Assembly: GCA_028869615.1 (NCBI GenBank)
Contig: JAGWRQ010000041.1
Coordinates: 1 to 13,330 of the forward strand
Direction: 5' to 3'
DNA length: 13,330 nt
Source: Candidatus Methylomirabilota bacterium
GTDB lineage: Bacteria; Methylomirabilota; Methylomirabilia; Methylomirabilales; Methylomirabilaceae
Shown: positions 7,540 through 13,247 of the stretch, one piece after another
Position numbering within the stretch: position 1 is the stretch's first letter
Layout of the letters: each line of letters begins with the position of its first letter
The notes under the pieces: model-generated
The model's input: the letters and a program-made list of their open reading frames with translations, nothing else
Databases searched by the model: none
What the model was told of the DNA's origin: nothing
Position numbers and translations under genes: made by a program

Positions 7540-8322
7540 ATGAAGCAGGTGGAGCCACAGGTCTTTCTGTTGGCCAGACCGACAATAGACGCCGAGGGTC
7601 TCGCCGCCTATCTGCAGGCCGTAGGCGCCCCTGAGTGGACAACCGACGCCCCCTCAGCGGCCGAGCAACTGATCGAGGTGGCGGGGCGCGCCTGCTACCG
7701 CTCGTTTGAACCGGGCCTCAACCCTAACGTCACCAAGGTCCGGGAGGGCAGCCAGGCCTACCTGCAGAATATCCTGAACGTCAAGCACGGCAGCGTCCTG
7801 GAGCACGCAAACTGGACCTTCGCGTTCTTCCATGTCAGCCGGGTCTTGACTCATGAGCTGGTGCGGCACCGGGTCGGGACTGCCATCAGCCAGGAGAGCC
7901 TGCGCTTCGTGCGCCTGACCGATATCCCGATGTGGCTACCGCCGGAGATCCGCGATAATCCGGAGGCTCGCGCGATCTTCGAGGAGGCGGTGATCAATAG
8001 TGAGAAGGCGCAACAGCAATTGGCAGAGACCTTAAAGATCGAGGGGCGGCCGTTTCACGAGAAGAAGGTCCTCACCTCCGCCATGCGGCGAATCGCCCCA
8101 GACGGAGTGGCTACCACCCTCATCTGGACGGCGAATGCCCGGACACTCCGGTGGGTGATCGAGGCCAGAACGACACCAGGGGCGGAAGTCGAAATTCGAA
8201 GCGTCTTCGGGAAGGTAGCCGAGATCATGACCCGGGAGGCCCCCAACCTCTTCGGGGATTTCACCGCAATCCCCTTACCAGACGGCACCTGCCAGTGGCA
8301 GCCCGGTCAGAGTAAGGTGTGA
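7540..8322 (+). CDS. thyX: Flavin-dependent thymidylate synthase
   Basis: ThyX makes dTMP from dUMP using FAD, NAD(P)H and methylenetetrahydrofolate. The 260-residue protein has the signature region ELVRHRVGTAISQESLR, with Arg109-His110-Arg111. A further Ser at 120 gives RHR-X8-S, one residue longer than the textbook RHR-X7-S motif. I recall this RHRxGTAxSQxS variant from a bacterial subfamily, so it is probably natural. NARTLRWVIEART and AEVEIR near the C-terminus match the family substrate-binding region. The start is chosen by GAGGAGGG four bases before the ATG, not by the longer open frame that overlaps korB. It lies 43 bases after korB and is probably the last gene of the operon. Codons 192-199 (TTLIWTAN, bases 8113-8136) recur exactly at 9160-9183. 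Confidence 0.95.
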   Translation: MKQVEPQVFLLARPTIDAEGLAAYLQAVGAPEWTTDAPSAAEQLIEVAGRACYRSFEPGLNPNVTKVREGSQAYLQNILNVKHGSVLEHANWTFAFFHVSRVLTHELVRHRVGTAISQESLRFVRLTDIPMWLPPEIRDNPEARAIFEEAVINSEKAQQQLAETLKIEGRPFHEKKVLTSAMRRIAPDGVATTLIWTANARTLRWVIEARTTPGAEVEIRSVFGKVAEIMTREAPNLFGDFTAIPLPDGTCQWQPGQSKV

Positions 8323-8332
8323 ACTACACCGT

Positions 8333-8380
8333 CTTGAAGGCGATGGTTACTCTGCGACAACTATTCCTAACGCCTTCAAG
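8333..8380. repeat. 10-bp perfect inverted repeat at the thyX/pentapeptide junction
   Basis: cttgaaggcg (8333-8342) and cgccttcaag (8371-8380) are perfect complements separated by 28 bases that include the stop codon of the pentapeptide gene. There is no adjoining T-tract. It could be an mRNA 3' stem for either convergent gene. Confidence 0.5.
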
Positions 8381-8775
8381 AAAGACTCAACTTGGTCTTT
8401 CTTAATTTTCGTTGAACCGCCGCGTCCCCAAAACTTCACGTGAAAGAGGTCGGCGTCATCCAGGTGGGCACCCACAAAGTTGGTACCCGCGACGTTGGCG
8501 TCCCTGAGGTTCGCACGTCTCAGGTTAGCGCCCGCCAGGTTCGCGTCCCGGAGGTTGGCGCCCTGGAGGTTGGCGCCCTGGAGATCGGCGTCTCGAAGAT
8601 CGGCGCCCCCGAGGATGGCGCCCGCGAGATCGGCGTCTCGAAGGTAGGCGTTCCTGAGGTCGGCGTTCATGAGGGCGGAGTCCTTCCTGACTGCTTCGAT
8701 CACGGCATCACGAACCGTCTCTTTCGCTGATTCGTACACAACCTTGTCGCTTTGATACCAAGACACAATTCTCAT
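8347..8775 (-). CDS. Pentapeptide-repeat protein
   Basis: The 142-residue protein has an N-terminal segment (1-33, VVYESAKETVRDAVIEAVRKD) and then about 16 consecutive A(D/N)LXX pentads (about 35-115). The pentads include ADLRD, ADLQG, ANLQG, ANLRD and ANLAG, and they fold as a right-handed quadrilateral beta-helix of about four coils. A short basic/helical tail ends KKDQVESFLKALGIVVAE. The N-terminal segment resembles the cap that precedes pentads in many small phage and bacterial members. Function is not predictable; a few relatives mimic DNA and protect gyrase, but nothing here shows that. The ATG at 8775 has AGAGGG eight bases upstream. The open frame continues upstream to 8877, across the 13-bp tandem repeat, but that part looks like leader sequence. 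It converges on thyX with a 24-base gap. Confidence 0.87.
   Translation of the reverse strand: MRIVSWYQSDKVVYESAKETVRDAVIEAVRKDSALMNADLRNAYLRDADLAGAILGGADLRDADLQGANLQGANLRDANLAGANLRRANLRDANVAGTNFVGAHLDDADLFHVKFWGRGGSTKIKKDQVESFLKALGIVVAE
8378..8403. terminator. Candidate terminator hairpin for thyX
   Basis: aagaaagac (8378-8386) pairs perfectly with gtctttctt (8395-8403) around an 8-base loop. On the plus strand AATTTT follows. The stem is A/T-rich and lies inside the 3' coding end of the opposing pentapeptide gene, so the call is tentative. Confidence 0.35.
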
Positions 8776-8804
8776 AATAACTGCCCTCTGTGACTGATAT
8801 CCTG

Positions 8805-8830
8805 ATACGTTATACGTATACGTTATACGT
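8805..8830. repeat. Perfect tandem 13-bp repeat, ATACGTTATACGT x2
   Basis: Two identical, directly abutting copies occupy 8805-8817 and 8818-8830, and ACGTATACGT forms a 10-bp palindrome across the junction. It lies 30-55 bases upstream of the pentapeptide gene start, in its predicted leader, and is a candidate operator or RNA element. Confidence 0.7.
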
Positions 8831-8978
8831 GAGGCGCCTTTTCCTGAAGTTCCGCACGGCTTCACGGTGTAAACCATACCGCGAACTATTCACGCTCGCC
8901 CGCTTCTGCTGCGGGTTCTCGCGCAGCCGCCATAGCCGTACCATCCGCTGTAGAACAGAAAACGACTAAGCGAAAGTT

Positions 8979-9006
8979 AATATAATCTGGCTCACCGGCG
9001 TGTCAA
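8979..9006 (-). promoter_or_regulatory. Sigma70-type promoter for the pentapeptide gene
   Basis: On the minus strand a perfect TTGACA (9001-9006), a 16-base spacer and TATATT (8979-8984; 5 of 6) are seen. The predicted start near 8972 would leave an unusually long leader of almost 200 bases that contains the 13-bp tandem repeat. Confidence 0.5.
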
Positions 9007-9114
9007 GAAAAAAAGGTGTCCCGAAATAAGGCCTGGAGAACGGCCATAGCTCAACTGATACGCGACATCATGCGATCCTAAAGAGAGGCGCCATGGGTGT
9101 CACACTGATTTCGC

Positions 9115-9144
9115 TTGACCCTCCGAGGTCGATACCCTCAGAAT
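9115..9144 (+). promoter_or_regulatory. Weak candidate promoter for the SBBP gene
   Basis: TTGACC (9115-9120) and CAGAAT (9139-9144) are 18 bases apart. The -10 matches only 4 of 6, so this is tentative. If used, the transcript would begin just before the displaced thyX fragment. Confidence 0.22.
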
Positions 9145-9159
9145 GATTCCCCGGGCTAC

Positions 9160-9183
9160 ACCACCCTCATCTGGACGGCGAAT
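9160..9183 (+). repeat. 24-bp exact copy of thyX codons 192-199
   Basis: Bases 9160-9183 are identical to 8113-8136 inside thyX, 1,047 bases away in direct orientation. Both copies sit in codon phase and read TTLIWTAN; the downstream copy is in frame with the SBBP gene but before its start. Flanking bases do not match on either side. A 24-bp identity in 13 kb is far beyond chance. Confidence 0.9.
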
Positions 9184-9210
9184 CAGGATACTTCAACCAG
9201 GAGGAACAAC

Positions 9211-11397
9211 ATGGACGTGATCGATCACGCGACGGCTAGAGTCGGACTTGTGATGGGATTCCTTGCGGTGCTGAACTGCCAGGCCGCGCCGGCCCAGGCA
9301 TCGCCGACGGTCACTTCCTCTGCCGTTGCCGGCCCCAACGCAGCCGTTGAGGCCCGTCTGCTGGAGGGTTACGGTAAGTTACCGATGTACTTCGAGGCTA
9401 ACCATGGTCAGACCGACCCTCAGGTAAAGTTCCTGGCCCGCGGTCATGGCTACACCATCTTCTTGACCGACACCAAGGCCGTATTGGTCCTGCGCCAGCC
9501 GGACAGGAAGCCATCAGCGGTTCACCAACAGCTATCCCTCGGGCAGCGGCAAAGCCCACGGCCCGGCCCTACGATACTGCAGGTGGAGCTTGTAGGCGCC
9601 GCCTCTCAGCGCCAAGTGGCGGGAATCGAGAAGCTGCCCGGAAGGGTCCACTACCTCCGAGGTAACGATCCCACTATGTGGCGCGCCGATATCCCCACCT
9701 ATGCCAAGGTGCACAACCAAAGCGTGTACCCGGGCATCGACCTCGTCTACTACGGCAATCAGCATCAACTGGAGTACGACTTCCTCGTCGCGCCAGGAGC
9801 CGATCCTCACGCCATTACCTTGCGCTTTGAGGGAGCTCAACGCCTCAACGTGGGAGCCCAGGGCGAACTGATTCTGCACACCGCGGGAGGACCCATTCGC
9901 TTTCAGAAGCCTTTTCTCTATCAGGAGGTGGAGGGTGCGAGACGGGCTATCTCCGGCGGCTATGTGATCAAAGGCGGCCACCAAGTCGGCTTCCAGGTAG
10001 GCGCCTATGATCCAGGCAGACCGCTGGTCATCGACCCGGTGGTGGTCTACTCCACCCTTCTGGGGGGAAACGGCGATGAAATAGGCTTCGCCATCGCGGT
10101 GGATGCGGAAGGCCACGCCTATGTGACGGGAAGGACCGAGTCCTCCAATTTCCCGACGTCTAAGGGCGCATTCCATTCCAAGCATGCCGGCGCTGCGGAC
10201 GTGTTCGTGACGAAGCTTGCGCCCAACGGCGCCAGCCTCGTCTACTCCACCTTCCTGGGCGGGAGCGGCGATGACTGGGGTCACGGTATTGCAGTAGACG
10301 ACGAGGGGCATGCCTACGTGACGGGAGAAACCCGCTCCGCCAACTTCCCCATCACCCGCCAGGCCTTCAGTCGCAAGCACAATGGGGATAGGGATGCCTT
10401 CGTGACGAAGCTCGCCCCCAACGGCGCCAGCCTCGTCTACTCCACCTTCCTGGGCGGGAGCGGCGATGACTGGGGTCACGGCATCGCCATAGATACGGAG
10501 GGCCACGCCTACGTAACAGGCGGGACAAGCTCCACTAACTTCCCCACGACGCCCGGGGCGTTCAGCACCTCCTTCAACGGCGACAGGGATGCCTTCGTGA
10601 CGAAGCTCGCGCCTAACGGTGCTCGCCTTATCTACTCCACCTTCCTGGGCGGGGTTCGGTATGATTGGGGTTACGGCATTGCTGTGGATAGCGAGAGCCA
10701 TGCCTATGTGACGGGAGAAACCCTCTCTCTTAACTTTCCCACGACCCCTGGAGCATTCGATACGAAGCCTTACAGCGACAGAGATGTCTTCGTGACGAAG
10801 CTCGCACCCAACGGCGCCAGCCTTATCTACTCCACCTTCCTGGGCGGGAGTCGGTCTGATTGGGGCCACGCGATTGCCGTGGATGCGGAGGGCCACGCCT
10901 ACGTGACAGGAGGAACCCTTTCCTCGGATTTCCCCACGACCCCTGGAGCGCGCGATACCTCCTACAAGGGCCATGGGGATGTCTTCGTGACGAAGCTCGC
11001 ACCCAACGGCGCCAGCCTTATCTACTCCACCTTTCTGGGCGGGAGTGAGTATGATGTAGGCTTCGGCATTGCCGTAGACGACGAGGGCCACGCCTACGTG
11101 ACGGGCAGGACCAAGTCCCTCAACTTCCCCACGACGCCTGGGGCGGTCGATACCTCGTACAACGGTTGGGGGGATGCCTTTGTGGTGAAGCTCGCCCCGA
11201 CCGGCTCAGCCCTCGTCTACTCCACCTTCCTGGGAGGGAGTCAGCATGATTGGGGAGAGGCCATCGCCGTGGACGATGAGGGCCATGTGTACGTGACGGG
11301 AGGCACCAAGTCTTCCGACTTCCCCACGACGCCTGGGGTATTCGGTTCCACACTCAAGGGGGATGGAGACGCCTTCGTCACCAAGTACGAGTTTTAG
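9211..11397 (+). CDS. Secreted SBBP-repeat (beta-propeller-type) protein
   Basis: The 728-residue protein starts at an ATG with AGGAGG six bases upstream. A Sec signal peptide is visible: hydrophobic VGLVMGFLAVL (11-21) and a likely signal peptidase I site after AQA (28-30). LNC at 21-23 does not fit a lipobox. Residues about 50-270 form the conserved N-terminal domain of this family, opening YFEANHGQTDPQVKFLARG. From residue 279 to the end come seven SBBP repeats of exactly 65 residues, each with YSTFLGG, (A/D)EGHAYVTG, NFPTTPGAF and DAFVTKLAPNGA. The protein stops inside the seventh repeat (FVTKYEF) with no visible sorting tag or anchor. It is probably exported to the periplasm, the surface or outside the cell; ligand and role are unknown. 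Codon use and GC look like the neighbours. Confidence 0.88.
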   Translation: MDVIDHATARVGLVMGFLAVLNCQAAPAQASPTVTSSAVAGPNAAVEARLLEGYGKLPMYFEANHGQTDPQVKFLARGHGYTIFLTDTKAVLVLRQPDRKPSAVHQQLSLGQRQSPRPGPTILQVELVGAASQRQVAGIEKLPGRVHYLRGNDPTMWRADIPTYAKVHNQSVYPGIDLVYYGNQHQLEYDFLVAPGADPHAITLRFEGAQRLNVGAQGELILHTAGGPIRFQKPFLYQEVEGARRAISGGYVIKGGHQVGFQVGAYDPGRPLVIDPVVVYSTLLGGNGDEIGFAIAVDAEGHAYVTGRTESSNFPTSKGAFHSKHAGAADVFVTKLAPNGASLVYSTFLGGSGDDWGHGIAVDDEGHAYVTGETRSANFPITRQAFSRKHNGDRDAFVTKLAPNGASLVYSTFLGGSGDDWGHGIAIDTEGHAYVTGGTSSTNFPTTPGAFSTSFNGDRDAFVTKLAPNGARLIYSTFLGGVRYDWGYGIAVDSESHAYVTGETLSLNFPTTPGAFDTKPYSDRDVFVTKLAPNGASLIYSTFLGGSRSDWGHAIAVDAEGHAYVTGGTLSSDFPTTPGARDTSYKGHGDVFVTKLAPNGASLIYSTFLGGSEYDVGFGIAVDDEGHAYVTGRTKSLNFPTTPGAVDTSYNGWGDAFVVKLAPTGSALVYSTFLGGSQHDWGEAIAVDDEGHVYVTGGTKSSDFPTTPGVFGSTLKGDGDAFVTKYEF
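10045..11394 (+). repeat. Seven in-frame 195-bp tandem repeats
   Basis: Unit starts fall at 10045, 10240, 10435, 10630, 10825, 11020 and 11215, always 195 bases apart with no indels; the last unit is 180 bases. Adjacent units share long identities, for example 65 exact bases between 10222-10286 and 10417-10481, pointing to recent duplication or gene conversion. Confidence 0.95.
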
Positions 11398-11449
11398 CGC
11401 CTTCCAGGCCGATCCAGCGCGTCCACCTCTAAGGCGTTGTAAGGGTTTC

Positions 11450-12031
11450 TTACGCTGCCATCCCGATTCGTGTGGCTTCAGAGACCTCGACGAGCTGACC
11501 GGTCTTTACGTCGTAGATATAGCCATAGATAGGAATATTGCGCGGGACCAGCGGATGCGCCCTGATTCGGCGTACGTCCGCACAGGCGCTCTCGACCTGG
11601 TCGGCGATGGTCAACCAATCGATAAACGTGCCTTCCGTTGACCCGGGGCCTTGACCGGTATCGTGCCATCCGGCGGCATCGATGGTCGCGGTCTTGAGGC
11701 TTTTGGCCAGCAGTTCACGCATGATCTCGTCGGTAAAGGTCTCCATTCCGCAATTGGTGTGGTGGATCACAAACCATTCCCGTGTCCCGAGGAGTTTGTA
11801 GGAAATCACCAGCGACCGGATCGCGTCGTCGCTGGCGCGACCGCCGGCGTTGCGGATCACGTGAGCATCGCCTTCCGACAGTCCCGCGTACTTCGCCGGA
11901 TCGAGCCGCGCATCCATACAGGTCAGAATGGCGAACCGTCGTCCCGGCGGCATGGGCAGCTTGCCCTTGTCGCCAAAGGTTGCAGCATAGGCTCGATTGG
12001 CGGCGACTACCTCTTCAAGAATCTTACTCAT
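11450..12031 (-). CDS. Beta-class carbonic anhydrase
   Basis: The enzyme interconverts CO2 and bicarbonate in the cytoplasm. The 193-residue protein has the zinc site Cys38, His91 and Cys94 (LTCMDAR and HHTNCGM), with the Asp40-Arg42 dyad that positions the fourth ligand. [15 protein letters not shown] follows the first motif as in the family. The layout resembles the small mycobacterial Rv1284 type, with about 30 extra residues around [15 protein letters not shown] and at the C-terminus ([12 protein letters not shown]). There is no signal peptide. The start at 12031 has AGGAGGG six bases upstream; the open frame runs ten codons further, but without such a site. Its stop is 52 bases from the convergent SBBP gene. 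It lies just downstream of the tRNA-Arg gene on the same strand and may be reached by read-through. Confidence 0.93.
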   Translation of the reverse strand: MSKILEEVVAANRAYAATFGDKGKLPMPPGRRFAILTCMDARLDPAKYAGLSEGDAHVIRNAGGRASDDAIRSLVISYKLLGTREWFVIHHTNCGMETFTDEIMRELLAKSLKTATIDAAGWHDTGQGPGSTEGTFIDWLTIADQVESACADVRRIRAHPLVPRNIPIYGYIYDVKTGQLVEVSEATRIGMAA

Positions 12032-12094
12032 GTCGCACCCTCCTGTAACCATGATTGACACATTATCGTCGGAGGCGGTACTGATGGGATGTGA

Positions 12095-12172
12095 TGGTGC
12101 GCCCGGGCAGATTTGAACTGCCGGCCTTTTGCTCCGCAGGCAAACGCTCTATCCGGGCTGAGCTACGGGCGC
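12095..12172 (-). tRNA. tRNA-Arg, anticodon GCG
   Basis: A complete cloverleaf is visible on the minus strand: acceptor GCGCCCG/CGGGCGC (7 perfect pairs), D arm GCTC/GAGC with GG and A20, anticodon stem TTTGC/GCAAA, loop CTGCGGA, T arm GGCAG/CTGCC with loop TTCAAAT, discriminator A73, and an encoded CCA (12095-12097). The body is 75 bases. The anticodon at 12135-12137 reads GCG. A20 and C35 fit arginine identity. Most bacteria read CGU/CGC/CGA with ACG modified to ICG, so G34 is unusual. Confidence 0.95.
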
Positions 12173-12443
12173 AAGACAACTGCGGAAGGAACGGGCCGAC
12201 TGTAACATGACAGCTGTGGGCGGTCAAGCCGCTTGACCGTGTTTGTAGGGCCAGAAGTTGAGTTAAGTGGCAGTCGCAAGAGCGAGGATTGTATTCGTCA
12301 CTGCCTCAAGCAGTGTTCATCAGGCGTGCTATGCGCAGCAGTCTAACGTACTGCTCACCGGCGGCGCCGCAGACCGCTGCGAGCCAAGCTCATGGCTACC
12401 CGGCCGCCGTCTGGTGAAGCGGATAGTTCGACAAGATGTGCCT
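12173..12443. other. Gene-free spacer between tRNA-Arg and brnA
   Basis: This 271-base stretch holds the tRNA promoter and small hairpins. cggtcaag/cttgaccg (12221-12239, loop ccg) overlaps the tRNA -35 box, and cactgc/gcagtg is at 12299-12315. I see no supported gene and no clear terminator for brnTA. Confidence 0.5.
12199..12227 (-). promoter_or_regulatory. Promoter for tRNA-Arg
   Basis: On the minus strand TTGACC (12222-12227), a 17-base spacer and TACAGT (12199-12204) are followed by a GC-rich CGGCCCG discriminator, as is typical for stringently controlled stable RNA genes. The start would be about 18 bases before the mature 5' end. The -35 lies in a perfect 8-bp hairpin. Confidence 0.5.
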
Positions 12444-12659
12444 CTACTCGATCACCTCTGCAAGGTGCTTATCCGTAAGAATCAGCTTGTTGACCACCGT
12501 CGAGATGTCGGTCTTTTTCTTCCGGGCAATGCGCTGTACAAAGGTCATCGCTTCTTGGTCGAGGTACACGGGAAGACTGAGCTTCAGGCCTGACCTGTAA
12601 AACTTGCCCCGAACACCCTTCGAAAAGTCGTATTCTTTTCTCATCTCCTCATTTGCCAT
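12444..12659 (-). CDS. brnA: BrnA-type antitoxin (ribbon-helix-helix)
   Basis: The 71-residue protein starts MANEEMRKEYDFSKGVRGKF. Its second half (LKLSLPVYLDQEAMTFVQRI, then helices to the C-terminus) fits a ribbon-helix-helix fold: a short beta strand KLSLPVYL and two helices. In BrnTA systems this protein binds and neutralises BrnT and represses the operon with it. The ATG overlaps the end of brnT by 11 bases, which is the normal toxin-first order of this family and implies translational coupling. The longer open frame upstream is brnT read in another frame. The assignment rests mainly on this partnership plus the fold. Confidence 0.87.
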   Translation of the reverse strand: MANEEMRKEYDFSKGVRGKFYRSGLKLSLPVYLDQEAMTFVQRIARKKKTDISTVVNKLILTDKHLAEVIE

Positions 12660-12954
12660 ACTGCCCCCTCTCGCGCCTGGTGGCTCTCCGACACATGATG
12701 ATCCGCACTCGGCACCGCCCCTCGTCGATTGGCTGGAATGTGTGGCACACCACGAGAATGCGTCCAGTCGAGGAAAACCCGAGCGTGATCCATCGATCTT
12801 CCTGCTCGCTATGCTCTTCATCGTACAGTGAGATGGCCAGAGGATCAAGAAACACCGTGGCCGCCTCCTCGAACGGTACACCGTGCTTGCGCTGGTTGAC
12901 CCTCCTCTTCTCGGGGTCCCATTCGAACTCGTAGACTAAGGTAGCATCTGCCAT
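12649..12954 (-). CDS. brnT: BrnT-type ribonuclease toxin
   Basis: BrnT is a small RelE-fold ribonuclease that stops translation when not bound by BrnA. The 101-residue protein shows the family layout: YEFEWDPEKRRVNQRKHGV near the N-terminus, FEEAATVFLDP, the central EDRWITLGFSSTGRILVV strand and the basic C-terminal RRATRRERGQY. The length is typical and nothing is truncated, so the toxin could be active. The ATG at 12954 is preferred because GAGG lies seven bases upstream; a GTG two codons earlier would sit on top of that site. A tandem 10-bp repeat 24 bases upstream is a candidate operator. Confidence 0.92.
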   Translation of the reverse strand: MADATLVYEFEWDPEKRRVNQRKHGVPFEEAATVFLDPLAISLYDEEHSEQEDRWITLGFSSTGRILVVCHTFQPIDEGRCRVRIIMCRRATRRERGQYGK

Positions 12955-12977
12955 TCTCACGCCTCGTCGATCTCACG

Positions 12978-12997
12978 CATTTGCCATCATTTACCAT
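12978..12997 (-). promoter_or_regulatory. Candidate brnTA operator (tandem 10-bp repeat)
   Basis: On the plus strand catttgccat (12978-12987) abuts catttaccat (12988-12997), 9 of 10 identical. A weak minus-strand promoter (TTGCGA at 13026-13031, 18 bases, TATGAA at 13002-13007) would start transcription close to the repeats, so a bound ribbon-helix-helix protein could block it. Confidence 0.35.
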
Positions 12998-13163
12998 GCG
13001 CTTCATACCAATGCAACTCTACCCTTCGCAAAGCACCGCTCGGCAGGCGAACGTTGGCAACACCCTTCAGCTAACGCTATCGACCTCGACCATACGCCTT
13101 GCGAAGGTAGGAGCGCACCCGAATTGCTGGACCTGACGCGATAACGCTCACGCTAACCCGCCG

Positions 13164-13208
13164 GCGCTGCGCACGCGCAGCGCGAACCCAAAGGTGCATG
13201 CCTTTGGG
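13164..13208. repeat. Two adjacent perfect hairpins
   Basis: gcgctgcgc/gcgcagcgc (13164-13183, 2-base gap) is followed three bases later by cccaaagg/cctttggg (13187-13208, 6-base loop). acccgcc (13156-13162) and ggcggtgggt (13207-13216) could partly close an outer stem, giving a cruciform or three-way junction. It resembles a palindromic repeat unit more than a terminator, as no T-tract follows. Confidence 0.7.
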
Positions 13209-13247
13209 CGGTGGGTATGAAGGTGTGCCATAGTTAGTTGAAAAAGC

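Larger units (their letters stand above)
8776..9210. other. Divergent intergenic region between pentapeptide and SBBP genes
   Basis: These 435 bases carry no convincing protein gene. From left to right they hold the 13-bp tandem repeat (8805-8830), about 140 bases with no clear signal, a strong minus-strand promoter (8979-9006), a tiny frame at 9093-9146 (MGVTLISLDPPRSIPSE, preceded by AGAGAGG), a weak plus-strand promoter (9115-9144) and a displaced thyX fragment (9160-9183). The tiny frame could be a leader peptide or chance. Confidence 0.6.

Noticed and set aside
8440..8730. Plus-strand frame rich in repeated EVGALEVGALEIGV-type pentads
   Set aside because: This is the antisense reading of the pentapeptide repeat DNA; the minus strand encodes the true A(D/N)LXX pattern with a good SD and start.
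9532..11091. Minus-strand open frame of 519 codons
   Set aside because: It is the mirror of the SBBP gene; its apparent repeats only reflect the 195-bp tandem units on the other strand.
10045..11394. CRISPR array or other spaced repeat array
   Set aside because: The period is 195 bp, fully coding and in frame, with no unique spacers; it is protein repeat DNA. No CRISPR-like repeat was seen elsewhere in the window.
11398..11455. Terminator between the convergent SBBP and carbonic anhydrase genes
   Set aside because: Only a weak 5-bp stem (gtaag/cttac, 11439-11453) is present, without a T-tract on either strand.
12649..12881. N-terminal extension of BrnA by 74 codons
   Set aside because: The extension is brnT read in a second frame; the short form starting MANEEM has the 11-base overlap expected for brnTA.
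13151..13237. Integron attC site
   Set aside because: CTAAC and GTTAG stand at the two ends and there are internal stems, but the RYYYAAC/GTTRRRY core sites do not match, two separate hairpins replace the single long stem, and no integrase is in the window.
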